NCBI RefSeq assembly: GCF_030149235.1
Contig: NZ_JASBRW010000085.1
Span: 29,765 to 93,764 of the forward strand
DNA from: Maricaulis sp.
GTDB lineage: Bacteria > Pseudomonadota > Alphaproteobacteria > Caulobacterales > Maricaulaceae
Direction: 5' to 3'
Length of the DNA stretch: 64,000 nt
Part shown: piece by piece, positions 35,738-44,857 of the stretch
Position numbering within the stretch: the stretch's first letter is position 1
Layout of the letters: every line of letters begins with the position of its first letter
Made by a program: the position numbers and the translations under genes
Notes under the pieces: generated by a model
Databases searched by the model: none
What the model was told of the DNA's origin: nothing
What the model saw: the letters and a program-made list of their open reading frames with translations, nothing else

Positions 35738-38575
35738 ATGATTTTGCGTGCAATCAAGCAATCCGCCTTGCGTTCCGTTTCGCTCGGCGTTCTGGGTAGC
35801 CTGGCCTTCGCGCCGGCTGTCATCGCGCAGGAAGCGGACAATGAAGCCGGTGCAGAGCGGGAACAGATCACTGTAACCGTCGAGCGCCGCGAAATGTCGC
35901 TTCAGGATGTTGCCGGTACGGCGACGTCCTTCGATGGCGAAGAAATGAAACTTCTGGGCGTTCAGTCCATTGCCGACCTCAATGGCCGTTACCCCGGCCT
36001 GCAGATCGGTAACAACCAAGGTAATATCGAGGTCTTCATCCGCGGTGTTGGTTCGACCAACAATACCGAGCTCGGCGAGCCGGCTGCGGCGACCCACATG
36101 GATGGCATCTATATTCCGCGCCCGAGCGGCTTTGGTTCCGCCTTCTTTGATATTCAGCGCGTCGAGGTAAATGTCGGCCCGCAGGGTACGCTGCGTGGTC
36201 GTAACGCGACCGCCGGTTCCGTTAACGTAATCCCGTGGGGCCCCGGCCTGGGCGTGTTTGACGCCGCGGCTGAAGTCAGCGTCGGCAATTTCGGCGAGTA
36301 TTCGTTCGAGGGCGTGGTCAACGTGCCGGTGACGCAGAACTCTGCCTTCCGCCTGGCCGGCTATGCGCTTGAGCGCGACAGCTATTACGAGAATGCATCG
36401 CCCTGTAGCGGCGACATTGGCGTGTCCGTCCCGACCTGTGAAGCTGAGGGTGTTGGTGTTGCTGAGTCGGCTGAGAACTGGGCCGTTCGCGCCTCCTACA
36501 TGATCGAGCCGACCTCGACTTTCCGTCTCACCCTGACCGGTGACTACATCAATGAAGGTGGTTCCGGTTACACCGGTACAAACTATGCCAACCCGCTGGG
36601 CAATGGTGTGCGTCCGGAAGACATTGACGATCCGCGCCGCGTGATCGGTCGTGGCTTCACGCCGGAACTCGACACGGAGCACTGGGGTTTCAAGGCGCAC
36701 GCCGAGTGGGAAACTGACTGGTTTAACGTTGAATATATCGGCGGTTTCCGTGACCTCGTTTACGATTATCGGGCCGCCACGCCGCTTTCGCCGTTCTATG
36801 ACGGCGTGATCGACAACCTGCGCAACCCGGCCGACGGCAATCTTGACGAAGCCTTCGACAACTTCTCCTTCTTCCAGTCGGTGACCGATTCTGAGTCGAC
36901 CGTCCACGAAGTCCGCTTCTTCGACGAGCTGGACAATGGTTCGGTCTGGAATGCAGGCGTCTTCGTGTTTGAAGAGGACCAGCGCACCTTCCTCGGCACT
37001 ACCGGTGACCGCGGCCTGTTCTTCTCGGGTTTGGAATTCAACCAGCGCACCCAGACAGACGCCTGGGCCGTCTATGCAGACGGTACTTGGGCCGTCAGTG
37101 ATACCGTCCGCCTCACTGCGGGCCTGCGTTACTCGGAAGAAGAAAAGACCCGCACCGGCGTCAACGCCCGCTATGGCTTCGCCATTGGCGGTGCAGGATA
37201 TGTCTGCTGCGGCGGTGTGCGTGTCGGTACCGAAGGCTTCGAGTTCAACGTCTTTGATCGCACCATCATCAACCCGGACACCAACGGGGATGGTAACGTC
37301 ACCGAAGAAGAGACGCTGGCCTTCTACTTCGACGGCGTGCGCACCTTTGGTGCCCGCGACAATGTGGATGACATCTTCGCCAACGGCCCGCTGGTCGGCG
37401 TTGATCTCGGCAATCCGACCCAGATCGCGTCCTACCCGACCTGTGTCGATACGATTGCTGGCGACTTCTTCACCTGCCCGAGCACGACCGATGGTATTCC
37501 GTGGGATAACGCAGCCGACGGTATCTTTACCTACGCCCTGCCTTTCCTCGGCCAGATCGCGCCGCAGAACGGTTTCACTTCCTTCGATTTCATCGACTGG
37601 CGTTTGCGCTTCGAGATGGATATGTCCGATGACCACTTGGTTTATGCATCGGTCAGCACCGGTCACAATGGCGGTGGTTTCAACGACAACCTGCCGTCGG
37701 TCGAGAACGTGACGATCAACCCGGGTACGGGCAGCGCTCCGGTGCCGTTCGACACGTCCGAGCTGGCGCCGACCTTTAACGAGGAAAGCGTCATCGTCTA
37801 TGAAGTCGGCTCCAAGTACGAGTTCGACACACCGAATGGGCGGGGGTATTTTAATGCTTCGGCCTTCTATTATGACTATTCGGACCTGATCCAGAACGTC
37901 CTTCTGTCTGTCGGGCAGATCCTCGATGGTCAGGGTGTTGACCTCGACACGTCTGCGACCCCGGGCTCGCAGCTCGGTACGGTGGTGAACTTCAACTTCA
38001 ACGCCTCCGATGCCGAGATCTACGGTGCGCAGTTCGAGGCCGGTTACGACCTGCCTTACAACATGCAGTGGAAGGGTACGGCTCTGTGGATGCCGGAAGC
38101 CCGCATCCAGAACTCCGAGCTGGTCTCCGACAGCCGCTTCCAGGCTGACGTTGCGCCGGCCCAGGCCATCCCGCAGTCGATCGACGGCTTCCGCCTGCGT
38201 CGTACGCCGGAGTGGAGCATTCAGACCTCTCTGAGCCAGGTTCTGAGCTTCGACCATGGTGATGCGGACTGGATCGTCTCGGTCGGTTACCGTTCCGAGC
38301 AGCACCAGGACCTGTTCAACGGCGTCATCTATCCGGAGTTTGATCTGGTGAATGATGATCCGCTGCGCGTGAATGACCTGGTCGAGGGCTACACCACGAT
38401 TGATGCCGGTGCTGGCTATAACCCGGGCGGGAACGAAAACATCCGCTTCGAGGCTTATGTCCAGAACCTGACGGACGAGCAGCGTGAGCAGGCGATCGTT
38501 ATCACCCAGTTTGATAACACCCGCTTCTTCTCGCGCCCGCGCACCTATGGTGTCCGTTTCCGCGTGCGTCGCTAA
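35738..38575 (+). CDS. TonB-dependent outer-membrane receptor, probably for glucan oligosaccharides
   Basis: A 945-residue receptor starting at the ATG at 35738 behind GAGGGGAGA. A signal peptide ends near VIAQ. The plug domain (about residues 40-160) has the usual ITVTVERREMSLQDV TonB-box-like start and IQRVEVNVGPQGTLRGRNATAGSVN. A large beta-barrel fills the rest and ends in the family's C-terminal RTYGVRFRV. It uses TonB energy to pull a bulky substrate through the outer membrane. Its place between a LacI regulator and GH16/GH3 glycosidases indicates beta-glucan oligosaccharides rather than iron. It is the first gene of the putative operon. Confidence 0.92.
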   Translation: MILRAIKQSALRSVSLGVLGSLAFAPAVIAQEADNEAGAEREQITVTVERREMSLQDVAGTATSFDGEEMKLLGVQSIADLNGRYPGLQIGNNQGNIEVFIRGVGSTNNTELGEPAAATHMDGIYIPRPSGFGSAFFDIQRVEVNVGPQGTLRGRNATAGSVNVIPWGPGLGVFDAAAEVSVGNFGEYSFEGVVNVPVTQNSAFRLAGYALERDSYYENASPCSGDIGVSVPTCEAEGVGVAESAENWAVRASYMIEPTSTFRLTLTGDYINEGGSGYTGTNYANPLGNGVRPEDIDDPRRVIGRGFTPELDTEHWGFKAHAEWETDWFNVEYIGGFRDLVYDYRAATPLSPFYDGVIDNLRNPADGNLDEAFDNFSFFQSVTDSESTVHEVRFFDELDNGSVWNAGVFVFEEDQRTFLGTTGDRGLFFSGLEFNQRTQTDAWAVYADGTWAVSDTVRLTAGLRYSEEEKTRTGVNARYGFAIGGAGYVCCGGVRVGTEGFEFNVFDRTIINPDTNGDGNVTEEETLAFYFDGVRTFGARDNVDDIFANGPLVGVDLGNPTQIASYPTCVDTIAGDFFTCPSTTDGIPWDNAADGIFTYALPFLGQIAPQNGFTSFDFIDWRLRFEMDMSDDHLVYASVSTGHNGGGFNDNLPSVENVTINPGTGSAPVPFDTSELAPTFNEESVIVYEVGSKYEFDTPNGRGYFNASAFYYDYSDLIQNVLLSVGQILDGQGVDLDTSATPGSQLGTVVNFNFNASDAEIYGAQFEAGYDLPYNMQWKGTALWMPEARIQNSELVSDSRFQADVAPAQAIPQSIDGFRLRRTPEWSIQTSLSQVLSFDHGDADWIVSVGYRSEQHQDLFNGVIYPEFDLVNDDPLRVNDLVEGYTTIDAGAGYNPGGNENIRFEAYVQNLTDEQREQAIVITQFDNTRFFSRPRTYGVRFRVRR

Positions 38576-38603
38576 GGGGGCGTGAGCGATGAGGAGCGGC
38601 GTC

Positions 38604-39584
38604 ATGAGAGTAATGGCTGGGGCAATCGGCGCTATTGCGCTCGTGACGCCGTCCGCAATCGCGGCCTGTGACGGCCAGGGCGGGATCTCAGAAGAGACCT
38701 CCTCCTGGCGTCTGGCCTGGTCGGACGAGTTCGATGGTAACGCCATCGACCCCGAACGCTGGAATCGCGAGGTTGACTGTTGGGGCGGCGGTAATGAAGA
38801 GCGGCAGTGCTACACGCCGTTCGATCAGAACTCCCGTGTCGAAGACGGTTGTCTCGTCATCGAGGCGCGCCTCGGTGAAGCCACGGGGCCGGCCTGGCCT
38901 GCGCATATGCGCGAGGGCATGTCGGAAGAGCAAAGGGCAGAGACCAATACTCAGCCCTTTACCTCGGCCCGTCTGAATACGCGCGGCCATGGCGACTGGC
39001 GCTATGGACGGATCGAGGTCCGTGCCCGCCTGCCTGAAGGTCAGGGCACCTGGCCGGCGATCTGGATGTTGCCGACGGACGAGTATTACGGTCCCTGGGC
39101 CCTGTCCGGCGAAATCGACATCCTCGAAGCCGTCAATCTCGGCGAACGGTGCCGTGAATGCCGCGGTCGCGTCGAGAACCGCATGTTCGGCACCCTCCAC
39201 TTCGGCGGAGCCTGGCCGGAAAACCGCTATATGAACCGTAATACGACGATCCCGACGGGTCCGGATAACGAACAGCAATTCAATGTGTTCGCGATCGAAT
39301 GGACCGAGGGCCGAATCGAGTGGTTCCTCAATGGCGAAAGCTATGGAAGCCTGACGCCGACTAATTGGCGTACCGACAGCGAACTCGCGAATGGCAATCC
39401 GAATGCGCCGTTCGACAAGGAGTTCTTCCTGATCCTCAATCTGGCGATCGGCGGCAATCTCGCTGAAAGCCTGACGCTGGGCGGTGTCCGCCTTGAGGGC
39501 TATCCAAAACAATTCCTGATTGACTGGGTGCGGGTCTATGACTGCCCGCAAGACCTGGAAACGGCGCGCGCCTGCGCCAGCTGA
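38604..39584 (+). CDS. Glycoside hydrolase family 16 laminarinase-like protein, probable lipoprotein
   Basis: A 326-residue GH16 enzyme. The ATG at 38604 is chosen because GAGGAG lies seven bases upstream. The N-terminus is a signal peptide with the lipobox I-A-A-C at residues 19-22, so it is probably lipid-anchored. Catalytic residues are in LSGEIDILEAVN: nucleophile Glu170, Asp172, acid/base Glu175. Further GH16 landmarks are LAWSDEFDG and ILNLAIGG. Laminarinases of this type cut internal beta-1,3-glucan bonds outside the inner membrane, making oligosaccharides for the adjacent receptor and symporter. It starts 28 bases after the receptor gene. Confidence 0.9.
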   Translation: MRVMAGAIGAIALVTPSAIAACDGQGGISEETSSWRLAWSDEFDGNAIDPERWNREVDCWGGGNEERQCYTPFDQNSRVEDGCLVIEARLGEATGPAWPAHMREGMSEEQRAETNTQPFTSARLNTRGHGDWRYGRIEVRARLPEGQGTWPAIWMLPTDEYYGPWALSGEIDILEAVNLGERCRECRGRVENRMFGTLHFGGAWPENRYMNRNTTIPTGPDNEQQFNVFAIEWTEGRIEWFLNGESYGSLTPTNWRTDSELANGNPNAPFDKEFFLILNLAIGGNLAESLTLGGVRLEGYPKQFLIDWVRVYDCPQDLETARACAS

Positions 39585-39626
39585 CGTGTGGCCCCCTAAA
39601 CGGGGCCCACGAGACAGGATTATCCC

Positions 39627-41084
39627 ATGACCGAGACGTCGACACAAACGCGTCCCGAGGACGGTATTTCCTTTGCCCATCGTCTGGCCTACGGGTCAGG
39701 AGCCTTTGCCAACAATCTGCTGGCCGGCTCCATTGTGGGCATGATCGTTCTCTTGAACGAGAACCTCGGTGTAAGCCTGGTGATGCTGGGCGTGATCACG
39801 GCCCTGCCGCGCCTGTTCGATGCGCTGACGGACCCGATCGTTGGCTATATCTCCGATAACTTCAAATCGAAGTGGGGACGGCGCCGGCCCTTCATATTCG
39901 TCGGGGCCATACTCGTCGGGCTGTGCTTCTTCCTGCTCTGGCAATTCCCGGAGGGGCAAGAACCGTCATTTTACGTCTGGTGGTACACTGTCGGCTCGGT
40001 GATCTTCTTCCTGGCCTACACGATCTACGCCACGCCCTGGGTCGCGCTGGGTTATGAGCTGACGCCGGATTACGACCAACGCACCCTGCTCATGGGGACA
40101 CAGAATTTCATCGGCCAGGTCGCCTTCTTTCTGCCGCCCTACATGCTGGTCATTGCCAAGCAGAGCGAATGGTTCGCCAACCCGATCGACGGCGCCCGTG
40201 TGGTGGCGACCGGTGTTGCGATCATCGTCATTATTTGCGGCATCATCCCGGCGATCTTCCTCAAGGAGCGCATGGCTGATATCGCGCACGAGGAAAGCGA
40301 AAAAACCGGCCATGGCCGGGACGTATGGAAGGAGCTGAAAGGATTCTTTGTCAGTATGGGGCAAGCGCTCAGCTTCGTTCCTTTCCTGAAGATCTGCTTT
40401 GTCACCTTCCTGGTGTTCAACGGCTTTATCCTGATCGCGTCCTATGGCTATTTCGTGTTGAGCTATTACGTCTTCTCGGGAGACACGGAGGCTGGTGCCG
40501 AACTCGGTGCTCTCGTGGCGACTGTTGGGTCATTCGCCAACTTTGCCATTGTCGCCTTCGTGACCTGGCTGGCCTCTCGCATCGGCCAGAAGCGCACCTT
40601 CATAATCGCCATCTCGCTCGCAATCCTGGGCTATGCGCTCAAGACCTTTGCCTACAGCCAGGAATTTCCGTGGTTGATCCTGCTTCCGGCCCCGCTGATG
40701 GCTTTCGGTCTCGGCTCCCTGTTCACACTGATGCCGTCCATGATGGCGGATATCGTGGATCAGGATGAGCTGCGAACGGGACAGCGCCGTGAAGGCATGT
40801 TTGCCTCGATCTACTGGTGGGTCGTCAAGCTCGGCCAGACCGTCGCGTCGATGGCCGGCGCCTGGCTACTGGCCAGCACGGGCCTGCAGACCGGCGAGGG
40901 GGCGGTGAACACCGACGCGACCCTGCTTCTGCTCCGCGTCTACGATATCGGTCTGCCCATCCTGCTCTATGCTCTGGCGATCGGCATCATCATGACGCTG
41001 AACGTATCGCGCGAGAAATCCGAGGCTGTGCGGGCAGAGCTTGAAAAGCGCCGGGGCCTTCCCGACGCTGCGCCGGCCGAATAG
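39627..41084 (+). CDS. GPH-type sugar:cation symporter (MFS_2)
   Basis: A 485-residue inner-membrane transporter with about twelve helices. Landmarks of the glycoside-pentoside-hexuronide family are LPRLFDALTDPIVGYISDNFKSKWGRRRPF split across residues 60-90, and the mid-protein loop rich in charged residues (about 225-245). Such proteins import di- and oligosaccharides with Na+ or H+. In this cluster it would bring laminaribiose-like products into the cytoplasm, where the GH3 enzyme encoded next lacks a signal peptide and can hydrolyse them. It starts 42 bases after the GH16 gene. Confidence 0.92.
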   Translation: MTETSTQTRPEDGISFAHRLAYGSGAFANNLLAGSIVGMIVLLNENLGVSLVMLGVITALPRLFDALTDPIVGYISDNFKSKWGRRRPFIFVGAILVGLCFFLLWQFPEGQEPSFYVWWYTVGSVIFFLAYTIYATPWVALGYELTPDYDQRTLLMGTQNFIGQVAFFLPPYMLVIAKQSEWFANPIDGARVVATGVAIIVIICGIIPAIFLKERMADIAHEESEKTGHGRDVWKELKGFFVSMGQALSFVPFLKICFVTFLVFNGFILIASYGYFVLSYYVFSGDTEAGAELGALVATVGSFANFAIVAFVTWLASRIGQKRTFIIAISLAILGYALKTFAYSQEFPWLILLPAPLMAFGLGSLFTLMPSMMADIVDQDELRTGQRREGMFASIYWWVVKLGQTVASMAGAWLLASTGLQTGEGAVNTDATLLLLRVYDIGLPILLYALAIGIIMTLNVSREKSEAVRAELEKRRGLPDAAPAE

Positions 41085-41141
41085 AGCCATCGAACACTCC
41101 ACCTGGCGGCTCTGACCGCCAAGAAGAACGGGATAGCCGTC

Positions 41142-43355
41142 ATGGGTAATGCACACGAGATCAAAGCCGCCGGCAATGATAACGGCATCGAAAGCCGCAT
41201 CCGCGATCTGCTCGAGCGGATGACGCTGGAGCAGAAGATCGGCCAGCTCAACCAGGTCCAGGCCTGGGGCGATAATATCGTTGAGAGCCTCGCCCCGGCC
41301 ATCCGCGCCGGCCGTGTCGGCTCGGTGATCAATATTGTTGATCCGAACGTCATCAACGCGCTGCAGCATATCGCCGTGCACGAAAGCGAGCATGGCATTC
41401 CGCTGCTGATCGCCCGCGACGTCATCCATGGCTATCACACGGTTGCCCCTCTACCGATCGGGCAGGCGGCAAGCTGGAATCCGGAGGTCGTTCGCGCCTG
41501 TGCGCGTTTGGCAGCGCAAGAAGCCAGCGCCTTTGGCGTCAATTGGACCTTCGCGCCGATGATCGACATTTCCCGCGATCCGCGCTGGGGCCGTATCGCG
41601 GAAAGCCTGGGTGAAGACCCCTATCTCACCGGCGTCATGGGTGCGGCCATGATCGAGGGCTTCCAGGTCAGCGAGACCGGTGGGGCCGATACGCTGGTGG
41701 CCTGTGCCAAGCATTTCGCGGGTTATGGCGCCTCCGAGGCGGGACGCGATTACAACACGACCAATATCCCCGAGAACGAGCTGCGCAATGTTTACCTGCC
41801 GCCTTTCTTCGCGGCGGTCGAGGCCGGTGTCGGCACCTTCATGACCTCGTTCAGCGATATTGATGGCATTCCGGCGACCGCGAGCGACTTCCTGCTCGAC
41901 CAGGTCCTGCGCAAGGAGTGGTCGTTCGATGGTGCGGTGGTCAGCGACTGGGATTCCATCCACCAGCTCGTGGTGCACGGTTTCAGCGAAAACGATGTCG
42001 AGGCGACCTATGAAGCCGCATCGGCCGGGGTCGAGATCGACATGATTGGCGGTGTCTATGAACGCCACCTGCCGGAGCTGGTGCATCAGGGCCGGATCTC
42101 GATGGACCGGATTGACGCGCTCGTCGGCAATGTGCTTCGGGTCAAGCTGCGCGCCGGTCTGATGGACCGCGACGTCACCCAGCTGCCGCCAGAACCGGCC
42201 CGAATGACGGCGCTGAACCTGGCGCGCCAGGCCGCCCAGCAGAGCCTCGTCCTGCTGCGCAATGAAGGCGGCACACTGCCGCTGAATGCTGAGGCCCTGT
42301 CCTCAATCGCGGTGATTGGTGCGCTGGCCGATGAGCCCGCGGAACAGCTGGGCACCTGGGTGTTTGATGGTGATGCCGAGCGCAGCGTGACGCCGCTGGC
42401 CGCTCTTACCTCCATGCTTGACGGCCAGGTCGCCCTCCATCATGTGCGCGGTCTCGAGACCACCCGCTCCAAGGACACCAGCGGCTTCGATACGGCCCTG
42501 CACGCCGCCGAGCAGTCCGATGCGGTTGTCCTCTTCATCGGCGAGGAAGCCATCCTCTCCGGCGAGGCCCATTGCCGTGCCGACATCACCCTGCCGGGCG
42601 TGCAGGAAGACCTGGTCCGTCACCTGCGCGAGGCCGGCAAGCCGGTGGTCGGTGTCATTCTCGCAGGGCGGCCCTTGGCCCTGGGCGGGATTGTCGACGC
42701 CTTCGATGCGCTGATCTATGCCTGGCATCCCGGCACGATGGGCGGTCCGGCGATAGCCGATACGCTGTTTGGCCGTGTTGCGCCGTCAGGCAAGCTGCCG
42801 GTCAGTTTCCCGACCATGTCCGGCCAGGTGCCGATTTATTACGGCTACAAGCAGACCGGCCGCCCGGCGACGCCGGATACGGTGATCCATATCGATGAGA
42901 TCCCCGCGGCCGCGACCCAGACATCCCTGGGCATGACCACTTTCCATCTCGATGCCGGCTATGAGCCGCTCTTCCCCTTCGGTTACGGGCTCAGCTACAC
43001 GAATTTCGCCTATACCGATCTGGCCCTGGACCGGCACCATATTCGCATGGGTGAAAGCGTGGTGGCCGAGATCACCCTGACCAATACCGGCGAGGTGGCC
43101 GGCACCGAGGTCGTTCAGCTTTATATCCGCGACCGTTTCGCCAGCCTGACCCGGCCGATCCGTGAGCTGAAGCGTTTCGAGCGGGTGACGCTGGAGCCCG
43201 GCGAAAGCCGTCGTGTCCGCTTTGAGCTGCACACGGATGATCTCGCCTTCTTCCGCCGCAACAAGACCTATGGCGCTGAGCCGGGCGCATTCGATCTGTG
43301 GATCGGTGGCGATTCCACCACCGATCTCGGGACCGAATTCCACATCGACGCCTAG
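41142..43355 (+). CDS. Glycoside hydrolase family 3 beta-glucosidase, cytoplasmic
   Basis: A 737-residue GH3 enzyme. The N-terminal barrel carries KHFAGYG and the nucleophile Asp in VVSDWDSIHQ (about residue 270). The second alpha/beta domain follows, with GEEAILSGEAHCRADI (candidate acid/base region, about 466-481). A C-terminal fibronectin-III-like domain starts near YDRLAL-type sequence after residue 620. There is no signal peptide, unlike E. coli BglX, so it should act in the cytoplasm on imported disaccharides and release glucose for the downstream glk/Entner-Doudoroff operon. Its stop codon overlaps that of convergent cysS inside the tetramer CTAG. Confidence 0.92.
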   Translation: MGNAHEIKAAGNDNGIESRIRDLLERMTLEQKIGQLNQVQAWGDNIVESLAPAIRAGRVGSVINIVDPNVINALQHIAVHESEHGIPLLIARDVIHGYHTVAPLPIGQAASWNPEVVRACARLAAQEASAFGVNWTFAPMIDISRDPRWGRIAESLGEDPYLTGVMGAAMIEGFQVSETGGADTLVACAKHFAGYGASEAGRDYNTTNIPENELRNVYLPPFFAAVEAGVGTFMTSFSDIDGIPATASDFLLDQVLRKEWSFDGAVVSDWDSIHQLVVHGFSENDVEATYEAASAGVEIDMIGGVYERHLPELVHQGRISMDRIDALVGNVLRVKLRAGLMDRDVTQLPPEPARMTALNLARQAAQQSLVLLRNEGGTLPLNAEALSSIAVIGALADEPAEQLGTWVFDGDAERSVTPLAALTSMLDGQVALHHVRGLETTRSKDTSGFDTALHAAEQSDAVVLFIGEEAILSGEAHCRADITLPGVQEDLVRHLREAGKPVVGVILAGRPLALGGIVDAFDALIYAWHPGTMGGPAIADTLFGRVAPSGKLPVSFPTMSGQVPIYYGYKQTGRPATPDTVIHIDEIPAAATQTSLGMTTFHLDAGYEPLFPFGYGLSYTNFAYTDLALDRHHIRMGESVVAEITLTNTGEVAGTEVVQLYIRDRFASLTRPIRELKRFERVTLEPGESRRVRFELHTDDLAFFRRNKTYGAEPGAFDLWIGGDSTTDLGTEFHIDA

Positions 43356-44776
43356 GCTTTTGCCGCTTCCAGCTTGGGGCCGTCCGGCGTGTCGACAATG
43401 ACATAGCCGGCGGCCGCAATGGCCTCCCGCAGACGATCCGCCTCGGCCCAGTCCTTGTCCTTGCGCGCCTGCTGACGCGCTTCCAGCATGGCCTGGACGT
43501 CCTCGCCGGCATCGCTGCCGCTTTCTTCGACGAAAGGCTCCATCAGGCTCAATCCGAACACGCCGTCGAAGGTTTTGACCAGCGACAGCTTCTGAGCGGC
43601 GCTCAAGGTGTCGTCACCAATCGCGGCCTGCAAATGGGTCAGGGCGACCGGAGTGGCGAGATCGTCATAGAGGGCTGATCGGATCAGCGTGTCGTACCGG
43701 GCCGTGGCCTCGTCCGCTGCCGTATCGGCCACCGCATCCGCATCGCCCTGATCGAGCAAGGCGGTCACGGCCAGACGCATGCGCCGGTACTGCGTTGCAG
43801 CCCCATCGAGAACGTCCCACGAGAACTTCATCGCCGTTCGGTAGTGCGCCTTGAGGCAAAGCAGTCGGAAGGCGAGCGGGTCATAGCCGCGATTTTCGAG
43901 CTCGAAGACGGTGAGGAAATCGCCGGACGACTTGGACATCTTGATGTCGTCGAGCAGGCGCAGGAACTCGCTGTGCAGCCAGTATTTGGCAAACGGCGCC
44001 TTGCCCGTCGCGCACTCGCTCTGGCAGATCTCATTGGTATGGTGCACCGGGATATGGTCGATGCCACCGGTGTGGATGTCGAACTGGTCGCCGAGATAAT
44101 GCGCCGACATGGCCGAGCACTCGATATGCCAGCCCGGAAAGCCGACGCCCCAGGGGCTGTCCCACTCCATCTGGCGCTTTTCACCCCGGGAGAATTTCCA
44201 CAGGGCGAAGTCGGTCTTGGAATGCTTGGCCCCCAGATCGACGCGCTCGCCGCCGCGCAGACCTTCCAGGTCTAGCCGCGCCAGCTTGCCGTAATCATCG
44301 ATCTTCGTGGTGTCGAAATACACCGCCTCGTCGGTCTTGTAAGCGAAGCCCTTCTCTTCGAGCTGCTCGATCATGGTGATCTGCTGGGCGATATGATCGG
44401 TCGCGCGGCAGACAATATTCGGTCGCTTGATGTTGAGCTTTTCTGACTGCTCGAAGAAGGAGACGGTGTACCGCTCGGCGATATCCCAGGCGGTGATACC
44501 CTCGCGTGCAGCCCCCACTTCCATCTTGTCATCGCCCTCATCCTCATCCGAGGTGAGGTGGCCGACATCGGTGATATTCATCACATGTTTCACGTTGAGG
44601 CCGGACAGGCGCAGGGTTCGCACCAGGACGTCAGCGGCGACATAGGCGCGCATATTGCCGATATGGGCGTGGTGATAAACGGTCGGTCCACAGGTATAGA
44701 TGCCCGCCTGACCCGCTTCGATCGGATCGAAGACCTCGGTTGCGCGCGACATCGTATTGTAGAGTTTCACTTCCAC
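43352..44776 (-). CDS. cysS: Cysteinyl-tRNA synthetase
   Basis: A 474-residue class I synthetase that charges tRNA-Cys. The first zinc-ligand cysteine and HIGH-type motif are in TCGPTVYHHAHIGNMR (residues about 27-43), and KMSKSSGDF is the second class I motif (about 285). The zinc-binding cysteine and histidines around GWHIECSAM are present. The start codon is GTG at 44776, or possibly a second GTG two codons later. It is an essential gene, convergent with the GH3 gene by a four-base overlap. The CoA-transferase gene lies upstream on the same strand. Confidence 0.96.
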   Translation of the reverse strand: MEVKLYNTMSRATEVFDPIEAGQAGIYTCGPTVYHHAHIGNMRAYVAADVLVRTLRLSGLNVKHVMNITDVGHLTSDEDEGDDKMEVGAAREGITAWDIAERYTVSFFEQSEKLNIKRPNIVCRATDHIAQQITMIEQLEEKGFAYKTDEAVYFDTTKIDDYGKLARLDLEGLRGGERVDLGAKHSKTDFALWKFSRGEKRQMEWDSPWGVGFPGWHIECSAMSAHYLGDQFDIHTGGIDHIPVHHTNEICQSECATGKAPFAKYWLHSEFLRLLDDIKMSKSSGDFLTVFELENRGYDPLAFRLLCLKAHYRTAMKFSWDVLDGAATQYRRMRLAVTALLDQGDADAVADTAADEATARYDTLIRSALYDDLATPVALTHLQAAIGDDTLSAAQKLSLVKTFDGVFGLSLMEPFVEESGSDAGEDVQAMLEARQQARKDKDWAEADRLREAIAAAGYVIVDTPDGPKLEAAKA

Positions 44777-44857
44777 TGGACCGGTCCTGTTGGCTGGATG
44801 GGGCTTATAAACAAGCGCGCTTCTCTAGCTTGAACAGGCCGGTGCGGCAACAGGGCC

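Noticed and set aside
35681-38746. About 1000-codon open frame on the minus strand opposite the TonB receptor gene
   Set aside because: It is a shadow of the receptor frame; the translation is low-complexity and matches no domain.
39588-39610. GC-rich imperfect hairpin between the GH16 and GPH symporter genes
   Set aside because: The stem has a mismatch and no T-run; it may attenuate reading but is not clear enough for a feature.
41104-41121. Hairpin TGGCGG/CCGCCA before the GH3 gene
   Set aside because: Six-base stem without a T-run, close to a start codon inside an apparent operon; too weak to call.
43352-43355. Overlapping stop codons CTAG of convergent GH3 and cysS (and likewise eda and the aldo/keto reductase at 51822-51825)
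   Set aside because: Two cases look striking, but TAG stops in convergent compact genes readily share the self-complementary CTAG; no further signal supports a function.
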